From NCBI GenBank assembly GCA_029782145.1, contig JAKOVH010000021.1, positions 124,001-188,000 on the forward strand: a stretch of 64,000 nucleotides of DNA, given 5' to 3'. How positions within the stretch are numbered: position 1 is the stretch's first letter; the number at the start of each line of letters is the position of its first letter. A program made the translations under genes and the position numbers. Shown piece by piece: positions 17,209 to 25,762 of the stretch. Under the pieces are notes generated by a model, which made no database searches, had not been told where the DNA came from, and saw only the letters and a list, made by a program, of their open reading frames with translations. Source of the stretch: Actinomycetes bacterium (lineage in GTDB: Bacteria > Actinomycetota > Acidimicrobiia > Acidimicrobiales > Acidimicrobilacustridaceae).

Positions 17209-19320
17209 ATGGCCCCACATCGAGACCTGGCCGCCGAGCAGGCCTACATCGACCACGCCTACGCGTGCCTCGACGCCACCCGGCAGGCCGCCACCCGGTT
17301 GACCTCGATGGTCGAGGTGGGTCGGGGGGGCACCGAGCAGGCCCGGTTCGAGCGGGAGGTCATCTACGACACCGTCGTGAACCGCCTCACCCAGCTCGAG
17401 CTCGGCGACGCCGCGTTGTGCTTCGGCCGCATCGACCGGGTGGCCGAGTCGCCCGACGGCGCCACCGAGAGCTTCTACATCGGGCGGGTCGCGGTGAGCG
17501 ACGAGCACCAGGAGCCGGTCATCGTCGACTGGCGGGCCCCGGTGGCCGAGCCGTTCTACCGGGCCACCGGCCGCCAGCCGATGGGCCTGTCCCGGCGGCG
17601 CCACTTCGCCACCCGGGGCCGGCAGCTGCTCGCCATCGAAGACGAGCTGTTCGGCGACACCCTCGACGGCCTCGGCCTGCCCGGCGACGGCGGCGAGCCG
17701 GCCGTCACCGGCCAGGGCGCCCTGTTCAGCGCGCTGGAGGCGGCCCGCACCGGCCGGCTGACCGACATCGTCGCCACCATCCAGGGCGAGCAGGACGAGA
17801 TCATCCGGGCGCCGCTGCCCGGCGTGCTGGTGGTGCAGGGCGGCCCCGGCACGGGCAAGACGGTGGTGGCCCTGCACCGGGCCGCCTACCTGCTCTACAC
17901 CCACCGGTTCCCGCTGGAGGGCCAGGGCGTGCTCGTGGTCGGGCCGAACCGGCTGTTCCTCGGGTACATCGAGCAGGTGCTGCCGTCGCTCGGCGAAGCC
18001 GGGGTCGAGCTGTCCGTGCTCGCCGACCTCGTGCCCGACGTCAGCATCCGCAGCTACGACCGCGGCCTCACCGCCCGGGTGAAGGGCGACCCCCGGATGG
18101 TCACCTTCCTCGCTCGCGCCCTGCGCGACCGCGAGCGCCCGCTGCGCCGCGATCTCGTCGTCGGCTACGGCTTGCAGCGCCTCACCCTCAGCCGCGACCG
18201 CAGCGCCCGCATCGTGGCCGACGCCCGCCGGCGCTACCGCCGCCACAACCCGGCGCGCAAGTACGTCGAGGGCGAGGTGTTCGCCGAGCTGGCCCTGTCG
18301 GGCCGGGGCGAGCTGGCCGCCTCCGAGGTGCGCGAGCGGCTCCGCCACGACCCCGCCGTGCGCGAGGCGCTGGAGTGGATGTGGCCGGTGCTCACGCCCG
18401 CCCAGCTCCTCCACGACCTCTACGGCGGCAAGGGCCTGCTGCGCCACGCCGGGCGCGACCTGCTCGACGACAGCGAGTGGCTCTCACTGTTCCGGTCCCG
18501 CTCCGACTCGCTCGACGAGGTCGCCTGGACCCACGACGACGCCCCGCTGCTCGACGAGGCCCGCGCCCTGCTCGGCCCCAAGCCGAGGCGTCGGCGCCCC
18601 GGCGAGCCGGCCGACGACGACGAGATCCGCACCTACGGCCACATCGTGGTCGACGAGGCGCAGGACCTGTCGCCCATGCAGCTGCGCATGCTGGAGCGCC
18701 GCTCGCTCAACGGCTCCATGTCCGTGGTGGGCGACATCGCCCAGGCCACCGGCCAGTGGGCCCACGCCTCGTGGGACGAGATCCTCGAGCGGCTGCCCCA
18801 GAAGCGCCCGGCGCGGCGCACCGAGCTCACCCTCGGCTACCGGCTGCCGGCGCCGATCATGCAGCTGGCGGCCCGAGTGCTCCGCCACGCCGCCCCGCAG
18901 CTGCGCCCGCCCCGGTCGGTGCGCGAGGACGGCGCCGAGCCGCTGCTGCAGCGGGCCGAGCCGGGAGCGCTGGCCGCCACCGTCGCCGCCGTGGTGCTCG
19001 CCGAGCGCGCCGCCGTCGACCCCGGCCAGGTGGCGGTCGTCTGCCCGCCGTCGCTCGTCGAGCCGGTGTGCGCCGCCCTCGACGCCGCCGGCATCGCCTA
19101 CGGAAGGGCGACCCGCAACGGCCTCGAGCACCGGGTCACCGTCGTGGAGGTCGGGCTGGTCAAGGGCCTCGAGGTCGACGCCGCCGTCGTCGTCGAGCCC
19201 GCGCTGGTCGTCGACGAGGAGGCCCAGGGCGACCGGGCGCTCTACGTCGCCCTCACCCGGGCCACCAAGCGCCTGGCCGTCGTCCACGAGCTCGACCTGC
19301 CCCCCTCCCTCCTGCCCTGA
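17209..19320 (+). CDS. HelD-like RNA polymerase-associated ATPase (UvrD/Rep-type SF1 fold)
   Basis: The predicted protein has 703 residues. A coiled-coil N-terminus ('LAAEQAYIDHAYACLDATRQ') precedes an SF1 helicase core with Walker A 'GGPGTGKT' (211-218) and Walker B 'VVDEAQDLSPMQ' (about 480). 'TLGYRLPAPIM' and a C-terminal 'DRALYVALTRATKRLAV' complete it. HelD proteins pull RNA polymerase off DNA and recycle it; actinobacterial HelR relatives also protect against rifamycins. Segment order, size and the N-terminal arm fit HelD better than UvrD. GAGGGA 7 nt before the ATG supports the start. I saw no rifamycin-associated element upstream. Confidence 0.82.
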   Translation: MAPHRDLAAEQAYIDHAYACLDATRQAATRLTSMVEVGRGGTEQARFEREVIYDTVVNRLTQLELGDAALCFGRIDRVAESPDGATESFYIGRVAVSDEHQEPVIVDWRAPVAEPFYRATGRQPMGLSRRRHFATRGRQLLAIEDELFGDTLDGLGLPGDGGEPAVTGQGALFSALEAARTGRLTDIVATIQGEQDEIIRAPLPGVLVVQGGPGTGKTVVALHRAAYLLYTHRFPLEGQGVLVVGPNRLFLGYIEQVLPSLGEAGVELSVLADLVPDVSIRSYDRGLTARVKGDPRMVTFLARALRDRERPLRRDLVVGYGLQRLTLSRDRSARIVADARRRYRRHNPARKYVEGEVFAELALSGRGELAASEVRERLRHDPAVREALEWMWPVLTPAQLLHDLYGGKGLLRHAGRDLLDDSEWLSLFRSRSDSLDEVAWTHDDAPLLDEARALLGPKPRRRRPGEPADDDEIRTYGHIVVDEAQDLSPMQLRMLERRSLNGSMSVVGDIAQATGQWAHASWDEILERLPQKRPARRTELTLGYRLPAPIMQLAARVLRHAAPQLRPPRSVREDGAEPLLQRAEPGALAATVAAVVLAERAAVDPGQVAVVCPPSLVEPVCAALDAAGIAYGRATRNGLEHRVTVVEVGLVKGLEVDAAVVVEPALVVDEEAQGDRALYVALTRATKRLAVVHELDLPPSLLP

Positions 19321-19337
19321 CCCTCACCCACCGACCG

Positions 19338-19387
19338 CTGGCTCGATCGGTGACCTCATGAGGTGATGGATCGAGCCAGCGGTGGGG
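19338..19387. repeat. Palindromic intergenic element, copy 1
   Basis: The 44-bp core (19337-19380) is a near-perfect palindrome: GCTGGCTCGATC pairs with GATCGAGCCAGC around an inner CCTCATGAGG. It fills the gap between the convergent HelD-like and GNAT genes. The 50 bp from 19338 to 19387 are identical to copy 2 at 20234-20283. A third copy at 42287-42330 is inverted and differs at one base. It could act as a bidirectional terminator or be a REP-like dispersed repeat. Confidence 0.9.
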
Positions 19388-19388
19388 T

Positions 19389-20210
19389 TCAGGCGGGAGC
19401 GAAGCGGACGAGGCCGGCCTGGCGGTAGATCGACCGGTAGCCCATCCGGGTGTAGATCGGCTCACCCATCGGTGACGCCTGGAGGCCCACGAACGGCGCC
19501 CCGCGCTCGAACCCGCGGTTGGTGACCGCCCGGGTGACGAGCTCGCCGAGGCCCCGCCCCCTCGCGGACTCGAGCGTCCCCACGTAGTAGACGCCCGCCA
19601 TGGCGTGGCTGTGCACGACCTGGGCGGTGGCCACGGGCTCACCGCGGACGAAGGCGAGCACCGTCTCCACGTGGGGCTCGAGCACGCGGTCGAGGGCCAC
19701 GATGCTGGGCCGGATGGCACCGGCGGGAGCGCCGAGCGACTGGTACGACGCGTCGACGATGTCGGCGAAGGCCTCGACGTGGGCGAGCTCGGCGACCCAC
19801 ACCAGGGTGACGTCGTCGGCGGGTGGAGGGCCGTCGACCGGCTCGTCGCACACCATCTGCGGGCTGTCGCGCAGCACCAGCAGGCCTGCCGCCTCGGCGG
19901 CGGCGCGCAGGTCGTCGTCGGCCCCGTCGACCACGTTCACCGTGTAGCCGGTGCCTCGCCGGCCGAACCACTCGTCGGCGGTGTCCAGCACCACTGCGGC
20001 CGGAGTCGAGGGGTCGAGGCGGACCACCCCGTTGAGCGACACGGGGAACTCCGACGCCGTCGCCCACAGCACGAGCCCGTCGCGCTCCTCGACCGCGCCG
20101 GCGGAGCCCGACCAGCGGCCCAGCTCCCGGCAGAACTCGACGTAGTTGAGCCGGCAGGCGCGGGCGACGGGGTCGTCGAGGGGCCCGGGAAGGTCGGTCG
20201 GGACGGCCAT
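19389..20210 (-). CDS. GNAT-family N-acetyltransferase
   Basis: The predicted protein has 273 residues. The C-terminal half (about 130-273) is a GNAT domain with the acetyl-CoA loop 'ESARGRGLGELVTRAV' and the closing 'PIYTRMGYRSIYRQAGL'. The N-terminal half is a degenerate GNAT-like or accessory region ('VVLDTADEWFGRRGTGYTV'). The ATG at 20210 was preferred, because extending upstream would run through the palindromic repeat. The gene is bracketed by two identical 50-bp copies of that repeat in the same orientation. The acetyl acceptor is unknown. Confidence 0.78.
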   Translation of the reverse strand: MAVPTDLPGPLDDPVARACRLNYVEFCRELGRWSGSAGAVEERDGLVLWATASEFPVSLNGVVRLDPSTPAAVVLDTADEWFGRRGTGYTVNVVDGADDDLRAAAEAAGLLVLRDSPQMVCDEPVDGPPPADDVTLVWVAELAHVEAFADIVDASYQSLGAPAGAIRPSIVALDRVLEPHVETVLAFVRGEPVATAQVVHSHAMAGVYYVGTLESARGRGLGELVTRAVTNRGFERGAPFVGLQASPMGEPIYTRMGYRSIYRQAGLVRFAPA

Positions 20211-20233
20211 CGCCCGAAGCCTGCCAGGGATCC

Positions 20234-20283
20234 CTGGCTCGATCGGTGACCTCATGAGGTGATGGATCGAGCCAGCGGTGGGG
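20234..20283. repeat. Palindromic intergenic element, copy 2
   Basis: This copy is identical over 50 bp to copy 1 and has the same orientation. It lies after the mntR-like gene and before the GNAT start. A second short palindrome (CCAGGGATCCCTGG, 20224-20237) overlaps its left edge. With copy 1 it forms a direct-repeat pair around the GNAT gene, with start points 896 bp apart. Confidence 0.9.
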
Positions 20284-20326
20284 GGGGATGGGGTCGGTGG
20301 GGGGCGGGTGGATCGGGTCGGCGGCG

Positions 20327-20998
20327 TCAGCCCGACGTGACGAGGATGCGGGTGCTGGCGAACGAGCCGATGCCGACGTGGCGCCCCTCGATCTCGACCG
20401 TGGTGGTGCCGTCGGGTGAGGCGGCGGTGACGGTGCCGGCGTGGCCCGGCAGGAGCGAGGAGGTCTCGAGGAACTCGAGCAGGCCGGGGGTGAACTCCAG
20501 CTCCTCGGGGATGCGGCTGACCACGAAGCTCTGGCCGACCTCGAGCCGGTCGAGGGTGACCGTGGACGGCGGCTGGTAGTCGGTGCCCGGGATGGGGTTG
20601 CCGTGGGGGCAGGTGGTGGGGTCGCCCAGCACCCGCATCATGGCGGCCTCCACGGTCGGGGAGATCACGTGCTCCCAGCGACCCGCCTCGACGTGGGCCT
20701 CCGCCCAGGACAGGCCGAGCAGGTCGGTGAGGAAGCGCTCGGCCAGGCGGTGGCGGCGCACGACGGTCTCGGCCAGCGACATGCCGTCGTCGGTGAGGCG
20801 GATGGCGCCGGCGTCGACCCTGACCAGGTCGGCCTTCTCCATGCGCCGGATCATCTCCGACACCGCCGGACGGGAGACCTCGAGCCGCTCGGCGATGCGG
20901 GCCTGGATGACGTCGACGTCGTCCTCCCGCAGCTCGAAGATGGCCTCGCAGTACTCCTCGAAGGCCGGGTGCCACTCCCGTGGCTGGTGCGCTGCCAT
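20327..20998 (-). CDS. DtxR/MntR-family metal-dependent transcriptional regulator
   Basis: The predicted protein has 223 residues. A winged helix (about 13-72, 'RIAERLEVSRPAVSEMI') precedes a dimerisation/metal domain and an SH3-like FeoA domain (about 145-220). Compared by eye with DtxR and MntR, the ancillary ligands H83, E87 and H102 are kept, as are E109 and H110. The DtxR primary ligand Met10 becomes Glu15 and Cys102 becomes Gly106; with Glu18 this is closer to MntR. It probably controls manganese or iron genes. It is divergent from lhr, and copy 2 of the palindromic element follows its stop. Confidence 0.85.
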   Translation of the reverse strand: MAAHQPREWHPAFEEYCEAIFELREDDVDVIQARIAERLEVSRPAVSEMIRRMEKADLVRVDAGAIRLTDDGMSLAETVVRRHRLAERFLTDLLGLSWAEAHVEAGRWEHVISPTVEAAMMRVLGDPTTCPHGNPIPGTDYQPPSTVTLDRLEVGQSFVVSRIPEELEFTPGLLEFLETSSLLPGHAGTVTAASPDGTTTVEIEGRHVGIGSFASTRILVTSG

Positions 20999-21087
20999 GG
21001 CTCCGGAGTCTAGGGCGTCGCCTGCGCCACCGGTCCGGGCGGCCCGGCCCCGCCGGACCCGGACGCGGACCGGCGTCGACGGGCCAG

Positions 21088-21116
21088 GTGAACTGGCGTT
21101 TGCCTCTCGGTAGCCT
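21088..21116 (+). promoter_or_regulatory. Candidate leaderless promoter of lhr
   Basis: GTGAAC (21088-21093) and TAGCCT (21111-21116) are separated by 17 bp. TAGCCT ends 7 nt before the GTG start at 21124. No ribosome-binding site is present, so translation from a leaderless transcript fits. Confidence 0.45.
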
Positions 21117-21123
21117 GGCTCGG

Positions 21124-24100
21124 GTGAGCCCGCCCGACGCCGTCGACCCCCTCGAGCGCTTCTCGGAGCCGGTGCGGGCGTGGTTCTCCACCACCTTCGC
21201 CGAGGCCACCCCGCCGCAGGCCCAGGGCTGGCCGGCCATCGCCTCGGGCGAGCACACGCTCGTCCTGGCCCCGACCGGGTCGGGCAAGACGTTGGCCGCC
21301 TTCCTCTGGGGCCTCGACCGGCTGGTGTCGAGCCCGCCACCGGAGGACCGGGAGCGCCGGACCCGACTGCTCTACGTGTCGCCGCTGCGGGCGCTGGCCG
21401 TCGACGTCGAGAAGAACCTGCGCGCCCCGCTGGCCGGCATCGGCCTGGCCGCCGAGCGGCTGGGGGTCCCGTTCCACCCGCCGGTGGTGGGCACGCGCAC
21501 GGGCGACACCCCGGCCGACGAGCGGCGCCGCATGCTGCGGAACCCGCCCGACCTGCTCATCACCACGCCCGAGTCGCTCTACCTCATGCTCACGTCGTCG
21601 GCGCGCGACAACCTCCGCGGCGTCGAGGCGGTGATCATCGACGAGATCCACGCCTTGGCCCCCACCAAGCGGGGTGCCCACCTGTCGCTCTCCCTCGAGC
21701 GCCTCGACCGCGTCACCGACCGGCCCGTGCAGCGCATCGGGCTGTCGGCCACCCAGCGCCCGCTCGACGAGATCGCCCGCTTCCTGGCGGGCCACGACGG
21801 CGCCACGGGCCGCGCCCGGCCCGTCACCATCGTCGACGCCGGGGTGCGCAAGCCGCTCGACATCGAGGTCGTGGTGCCGGTGGAGGACATGGGCGCCCTC
21901 GGCGAGGTGATCGACGAGCCGGTGAGCGGCCCGGCCGCGGCCGGACCCACCCGCCGCTCCATCTGGCCCTCGCTGCACCCCCGTCTGCTCGAGCTGGTCG
22001 AGCAGCACCGCTCCACCATCATCTTCGTGAACGCCCGCCGCCTGGCCGAGCGCCTCGCCACCCGGCTCAACGAGCTGCACCTCGAGGGAGAGAACCGCTC
22101 GGCCGAGGCCACCGGCACCGCGCCCGAGCCGGGGAGGGAGCTGGTGATGGCCCACCACGGCTCGCTCAGCCGGGAGCGGCGGCTTTTCATCGAGGACCAG
22201 CTCAAGCGGGGCGAGCTGAAGGGGCTGGTCGCCACCTCGTCGCTCGAGCTGGGAATCGACATGGGGGCCGTCGACCTGGTGGTGCAGGTCGAGTCGCCCG
22301 GGGCGGTGAGCCGCGGGCTGCAGCGCATCGGCCGAGCCGGCCACCAGGTGGGCGAGCCCAGCCGGGGCAAGCTCTTCCCCAAGCACCGCAACGACCTGGT
22401 CGAGGCGGCGGTGGTGGTCGACCGCATGAAGCAGGGTCTGATCGAGCACACCCGTTACCCCCGCAACCCCCTCGACGTGCTCGCTCAGCAGATCGTGGCC
22501 ATGGTGGCCATGGACGACTGGCCGGTCGCCGAGCTCACCACCCTGGTTCGTTCGTCGGCGAACTACTCCGAGCTCACCGACGAGGTGCTCGCCAACGTGC
22601 TCGATCTGCTCGCCGGCCGCTACCCGAGCGAGGAGTTCGGCGAGCTGCGTCCCCGCGTGGTGTGGGACCGCATCGACGGCACCGTGCGGGCCCGCGCCGG
22701 CGCCCAGCGCCTGGCCGTCACCTCCGGCGGCACCATCGTCGACCGGGGCCTGTTCGGCGTGTTCCTCCCCGACGGCACCCGGGTGGGTGAGCTCGACGAG
22801 GAGATGGTCTACGAGAGCCGCCCCGGCGAGACGTTCCTGCTCGGCGCCTCGACCTGGCGCATCGAGGACATCACCCACGAGCGGGTCGTGGTCACCCCCG
22901 CTCCCGGCCAGCCCGGCAAGATGCCGTTCTGGCACGGCGACGGGCCAGGTCGCCCCCTCGAGCTGGGCCGGGCCCTCGGCGAGTTCGTGCGCACCGTGCG
23001 GGCCCAGCCCCGGGCCGAGGCGCTGGTCACGCTGCAGGCGCGCCACGACCTCGACCCGCTCGCAGCTGAGAACCTGCTCGCCTACCTCGACGAGCAAGCC
23101 GAAGCGTGCGGGGGAGTGGTGCCCGACGACCGCACGGTGGTGGTCGAGCGCTTCCGCGACGAGATCGGCGACTGGCGCGTGTGCGTGCACACGCCGTTCG
23201 GCGCCCAGGTCCACGCCCCGTGGGGCATGGCGTTGCAGGCTCGGCTGGCCGAGCGGTGGGGCGGCGACGTCGAGCTCATCTGGAGCGACGACGGCATCGT
23301 GATGCGCCTGCCCGAGGCCATCGACTCGTTCCCCACCGAGGAGCTCGCCGTCGACCCGGCCGAGATCGACGAGCTCGTCATCTCCCAGCTGCCCAACACC
23401 GCCATGTTCGCGGGGCGGTTCCGGGAGTGCGCAGCCCGGGCCCTCCTGCTGCCACGGTGGCGGCCCGACCGGCGCACGCCGCTGTGGCAGCAGCGCCAGC
23501 GGGCGGCCGACCTGCTGGGCGTGGCCGCCCGCTACCCCGACTTCCCGATCCTGCTCGAGACCACCCGTGAGTGCCTCAACGACGTGTTCGACCTCCCCGC
23601 CCTGCGCGAGGTCCTCACCGACCTGCGGTCCCGCCAGGTGAAGATGGTCGCGGTCGAGACGCCCCGGGCGTCGCCGTTCGCCCAGTCGCTGCTGTTCGGC
23701 TGGATCGCCGTCTACATGTACGAAGGCGACGCCCCGCTGGCCGAGCGCCGAGCGGCCGCCCTCGCCCTCGACCGGGAGCTGCTGCGCGAGCTGCTCGGTG
23801 CCGAGGAGCTGCGCGAGCTGGTCGACCCGTCGGTGCTCGCCGACCTGGAGCTGGAGCTGCAGCGGCTGGCCGACGGCCGCCGGGCGCGAGACGCCGACGA
23901 GGTGCACGACCTGCTGCGCGTGCTGGGCCCGCTCGGGCGGTGGGAGGTGGAGGCGCGCACCGATGCCCCCGAGCCCGACGACGCGTCGGCGGTCGTGGGC
24001 GCCTGGCTGGACCGGCTGGTGCGCGAGCGGCGGGCGATCGTGGTGAACGTCGCCGGCGAGGAGCGCTGGGCCGCCGCCGAGGACGCCGCCCGCCTGCGCG

Positions 24101-25734
24101 ACGCCCTCGGCGTGGCGTTGCCGCCCGGGCTGCCGGCGGCGTTCACCGACCCCGTGCCCGATCCGATGGGCGACCTGGTGGCGCGCTTCGCCCGCACCCA
24201 CGGCCCGTTCCTCACCGCCCAGGTCGCCACCCGATACGGGGTCGGCGCCGACCGGGTGCTGCCGGCGCTCTTGCGTCTGGAGGCCGACGGGCGCGTCGTG
24301 CGCGGCGAGTTCCGGCCCGACGGCATCGAACGGGAGTGGTGCGACGACGACGTGCTGCGCCAGCTACGCCGCCGGTCGCTGGCGGCCCTGCGCCGCGAGG
24401 TCGAACCGGTCGAGGGCGACGCCCTGGCCCGGTTCCTGCCGAGCTGGCAGGGCGTGGGCTCGCCCCGCAAGGGCCTCGACGCGCTGGTCGAGGCGGTGGG
24501 CGCCCTCCAGGGGGTCGCCGTGCCGGCGTCGGTGCTGGAGGCCGACGTGCTGGCCGTGCGCGTCGCCGACTACCGGCCGGCCGACCTCGACGCCCTCTGC
24601 ACCGCCGGGGAGCTCGTCTGGGTCGGGGCCGGTGGGCTGGGCACCGGCGACGGCCGGGTCCGCCTGCTCTTCCGCGACCAGGCCGCGCTGCTGGTCGAGC
24701 CGCCGTCCGCCGACCACCTCGGCGACGTGCTCGCCGACCCCGTCGCCGCCGCCCTCCACCAGCACCTCGCCGAGCGGGGTGCCTCGTTCTGGCCGGAGCT
24801 CGTCGCCGCCGCCCAGGCCGCCGGCCAGCCCTACGACGAGCCCACCGTGCTCGAGGCGCTGTGGTCGCTGGTGTGGGCCGGCCTGGCCACCAACGACTCC
24901 GTGGCCCCGCTGCGGGCACTGGTGGCGTCGGGCGGCCGGCGCACCGCGTCCGGTCGGCGCAGCGGCGCCGGGCGCGGCGGCGCGGCCGGCGCGCGGTCCA
25001 GCGCGCTGCGGTCGGTGGGCTGGCGGCCGAACCTGGGGCGGCCCTCGCTCGGATCGCTCTCCCGTCTCGGGCCGCCGGCGGCCGCCGGGCGCTGGTCGCT
25101 CGTGGCGCCGCTGCTCGAGCCGCGGCCGAGCCCCACCGAGGCGGCCCACGCCACCGCGCTGCAGCTGCTCGAGCGCCACGGCGTGCTGACCCGTGAGGCC
25201 GTGCTGGCCGAGGGGCTGGCGGGTGGCTTCGCCGCCGTCTACCCCGTGCTCAAGGCCCTGGAGGAGCGGGGCCAGGTCCGCCGGGGCTACTTCGTGGCGG
25301 GGCTCGGTGGCGCCCAGTTCGCCCTGCCAGGCGCCGTCGACCGCCTGCGGGCGGTGCGGGAGCCCGACCCCGACGACGAGGCGTTCGTGGTGCTGGCCGC
25401 CACCGACCCGGCCCAGCCCTTCGGCGCCGCCCTCCCGTGGCCCGCCTCGCCGGGGCGCCCGGCGCGGGCCGCCGGCGCCCTCGTGGTGCTGGCCGCCGGC
25501 CATGCCGTCACCTACCTCGAGCGGGGCGGGCGCTCACTCGTCGTGTTCCCCGAGGCGGCCCACCACCCGGGCTGGGCCGGGGCGGTGGCCGGCCTGGTCG
25601 GGCGCGGCCGAGCCCGGCGCCTGGAGATCGCCCGCATCGACGGCGAGCCGGCGGCCGAGTCGCCCCACGCCGAGGCCCTCCGCACCGCCGGCTTCCGCGA
25701 CGGCTACCGGGGCCTGGTGCTGGGCGGGCGCTGA
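21124..25734 (+). CDS. lhr: ATP-dependent DNA helicase Lhr
   Basis: The predicted protein has 1,536 residues, the size of full-length actinobacterial Lhr. The SF2 core has Walker A 'APTGSGKT' (49-56), 'ITTPESLYLML' (motif Ib), 'IIDEIHAL' (motif II, 171-178) and 'QRIGRAGHQVGEPSRG' (motif VI). The large C-terminal part carries the Lhr-CTD. Lhr translocates 3'-5' along single-stranded DNA and unwinds RNA-DNA hybrids in repair. A repetitive Arg/Gly/Ala stretch (about 1275-1310) interrupts the C-terminal region. The next gene, a Nei-type glycosylase, starts 28 bp later, so the two form a DNA-repair pair. Confidence 0.93.
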   Translation: MSPPDAVDPLERFSEPVRAWFSTTFAEATPPQAQGWPAIASGEHTLVLAPTGSGKTLAAFLWGLDRLVSSPPPEDRERRTRLLYVSPLRALAVDVEKNLRAPLAGIGLAAERLGVPFHPPVVGTRTGDTPADERRRMLRNPPDLLITTPESLYLMLTSSARDNLRGVEAVIIDEIHALAPTKRGAHLSLSLERLDRVTDRPVQRIGLSATQRPLDEIARFLAGHDGATGRARPVTIVDAGVRKPLDIEVVVPVEDMGALGEVIDEPVSGPAAAGPTRRSIWPSLHPRLLELVEQHRSTIIFVNARRLAERLATRLNELHLEGENRSAEATGTAPEPGRELVMAHHGSLSRERRLFIEDQLKRGELKGLVATSSLELGIDMGAVDLVVQVESPGAVSRGLQRIGRAGHQVGEPSRGKLFPKHRNDLVEAAVVVDRMKQGLIEHTRYPRNPLDVLAQQIVAMVAMDDWPVAELTTLVRSSANYSELTDEVLANVLDLLAGRYPSEEFGELRPRVVWDRIDGTVRARAGAQRLAVTSGGTIVDRGLFGVFLPDGTRVGELDEEMVYESRPGETFLLGASTWRIEDITHERVVVTPAPGQPGKMPFWHGDGPGRPLELGRALGEFVRTVRAQPRAEALVTLQARHDLDPLAAENLLAYLDEQAEACGGVVPDDRTVVVERFRDEIGDWRVCVHTPFGAQVHAPWGMALQARLAERWGGDVELIWSDDGIVMRLPEAIDSFPTEELAVDPAEIDELVISQLPNTAMFAGRFRECAARALLLPRWRPDRRTPLWQQRQRAADLLGVAARYPDFPILLETTRECLNDVFDLPALREVLTDLRSRQVKMVAVETPRASPFAQSLLFGWIAVYMYEGDAPLAERRAAALALDRELLRELLGAEELRELVDPSVLADLELELQRLADGRRARDADEVHDLLRVLGPLGRWEVEARTDAPEPDDASAVVGAWLDRLVRERRAIVVNVAGEERWAAAEDAARLRDALGVALPPGLPAAFTDPVPDPMGDLVARFARTHGPFLTAQVATRYGVGADRVLPALLRLEADGRVVRGEFRPDGIEREWCDDDVLRQLRRRSLAALRREVEPVEGDALARFLPSWQGVGSPRKGLDALVEAVGALQGVAVPASVLEADVLAVRVADYRPADLDALCTAGELVWVGAGGLGTGDGRVRLLFRDQAALLVEPPSADHLGDVLADPVAAALHQHLAERGASFWPELVAAAQAAGQPYDEPTVLEALWSLVWAGLATNDSVAPLRALVASGGRRTASGRRSGAGRGGAAGARSSALRSVGWRPNLGRPSLGSLSRLGPPAAAGRWSLVAPLLEPRPSPTEAAHATALQLLERHGVLTREAVLAEGLAGGFAAVYPVLKALEERGQVRRGYFVAGLGGAQFALPGAVDRLRAVREPDPDDEAFVVLAATDPAQPFGAALPWPASPGRPARAAGALVVLAAGHAVTYLERGGRSLVVFPEAAHHPGWAGAVAGLVGRGRARRLEIARIDGEPAAESPHAEALRTAGFRDGYRGLVLGGR

Positions 25735-25762
25735 GCGGCGCCGACCGGGAGAGGAGCACCAC

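Noticed and set aside
20211..20326. N-terminal extension of the GNAT protein through the palindromic repeat.
   Set aside because: The frame stays open only because of base composition; the added residues match nothing and would put a repeat inside the gene.
21010..24201. Very long open frame (over 1,000 codons) on the minus strand opposite lhr.
   Set aside because: It is the mirror of a GC-rich coding frame. It is full of His/Gly/Arg/Val repeats with no domain, and the plus strand is clearly lhr.
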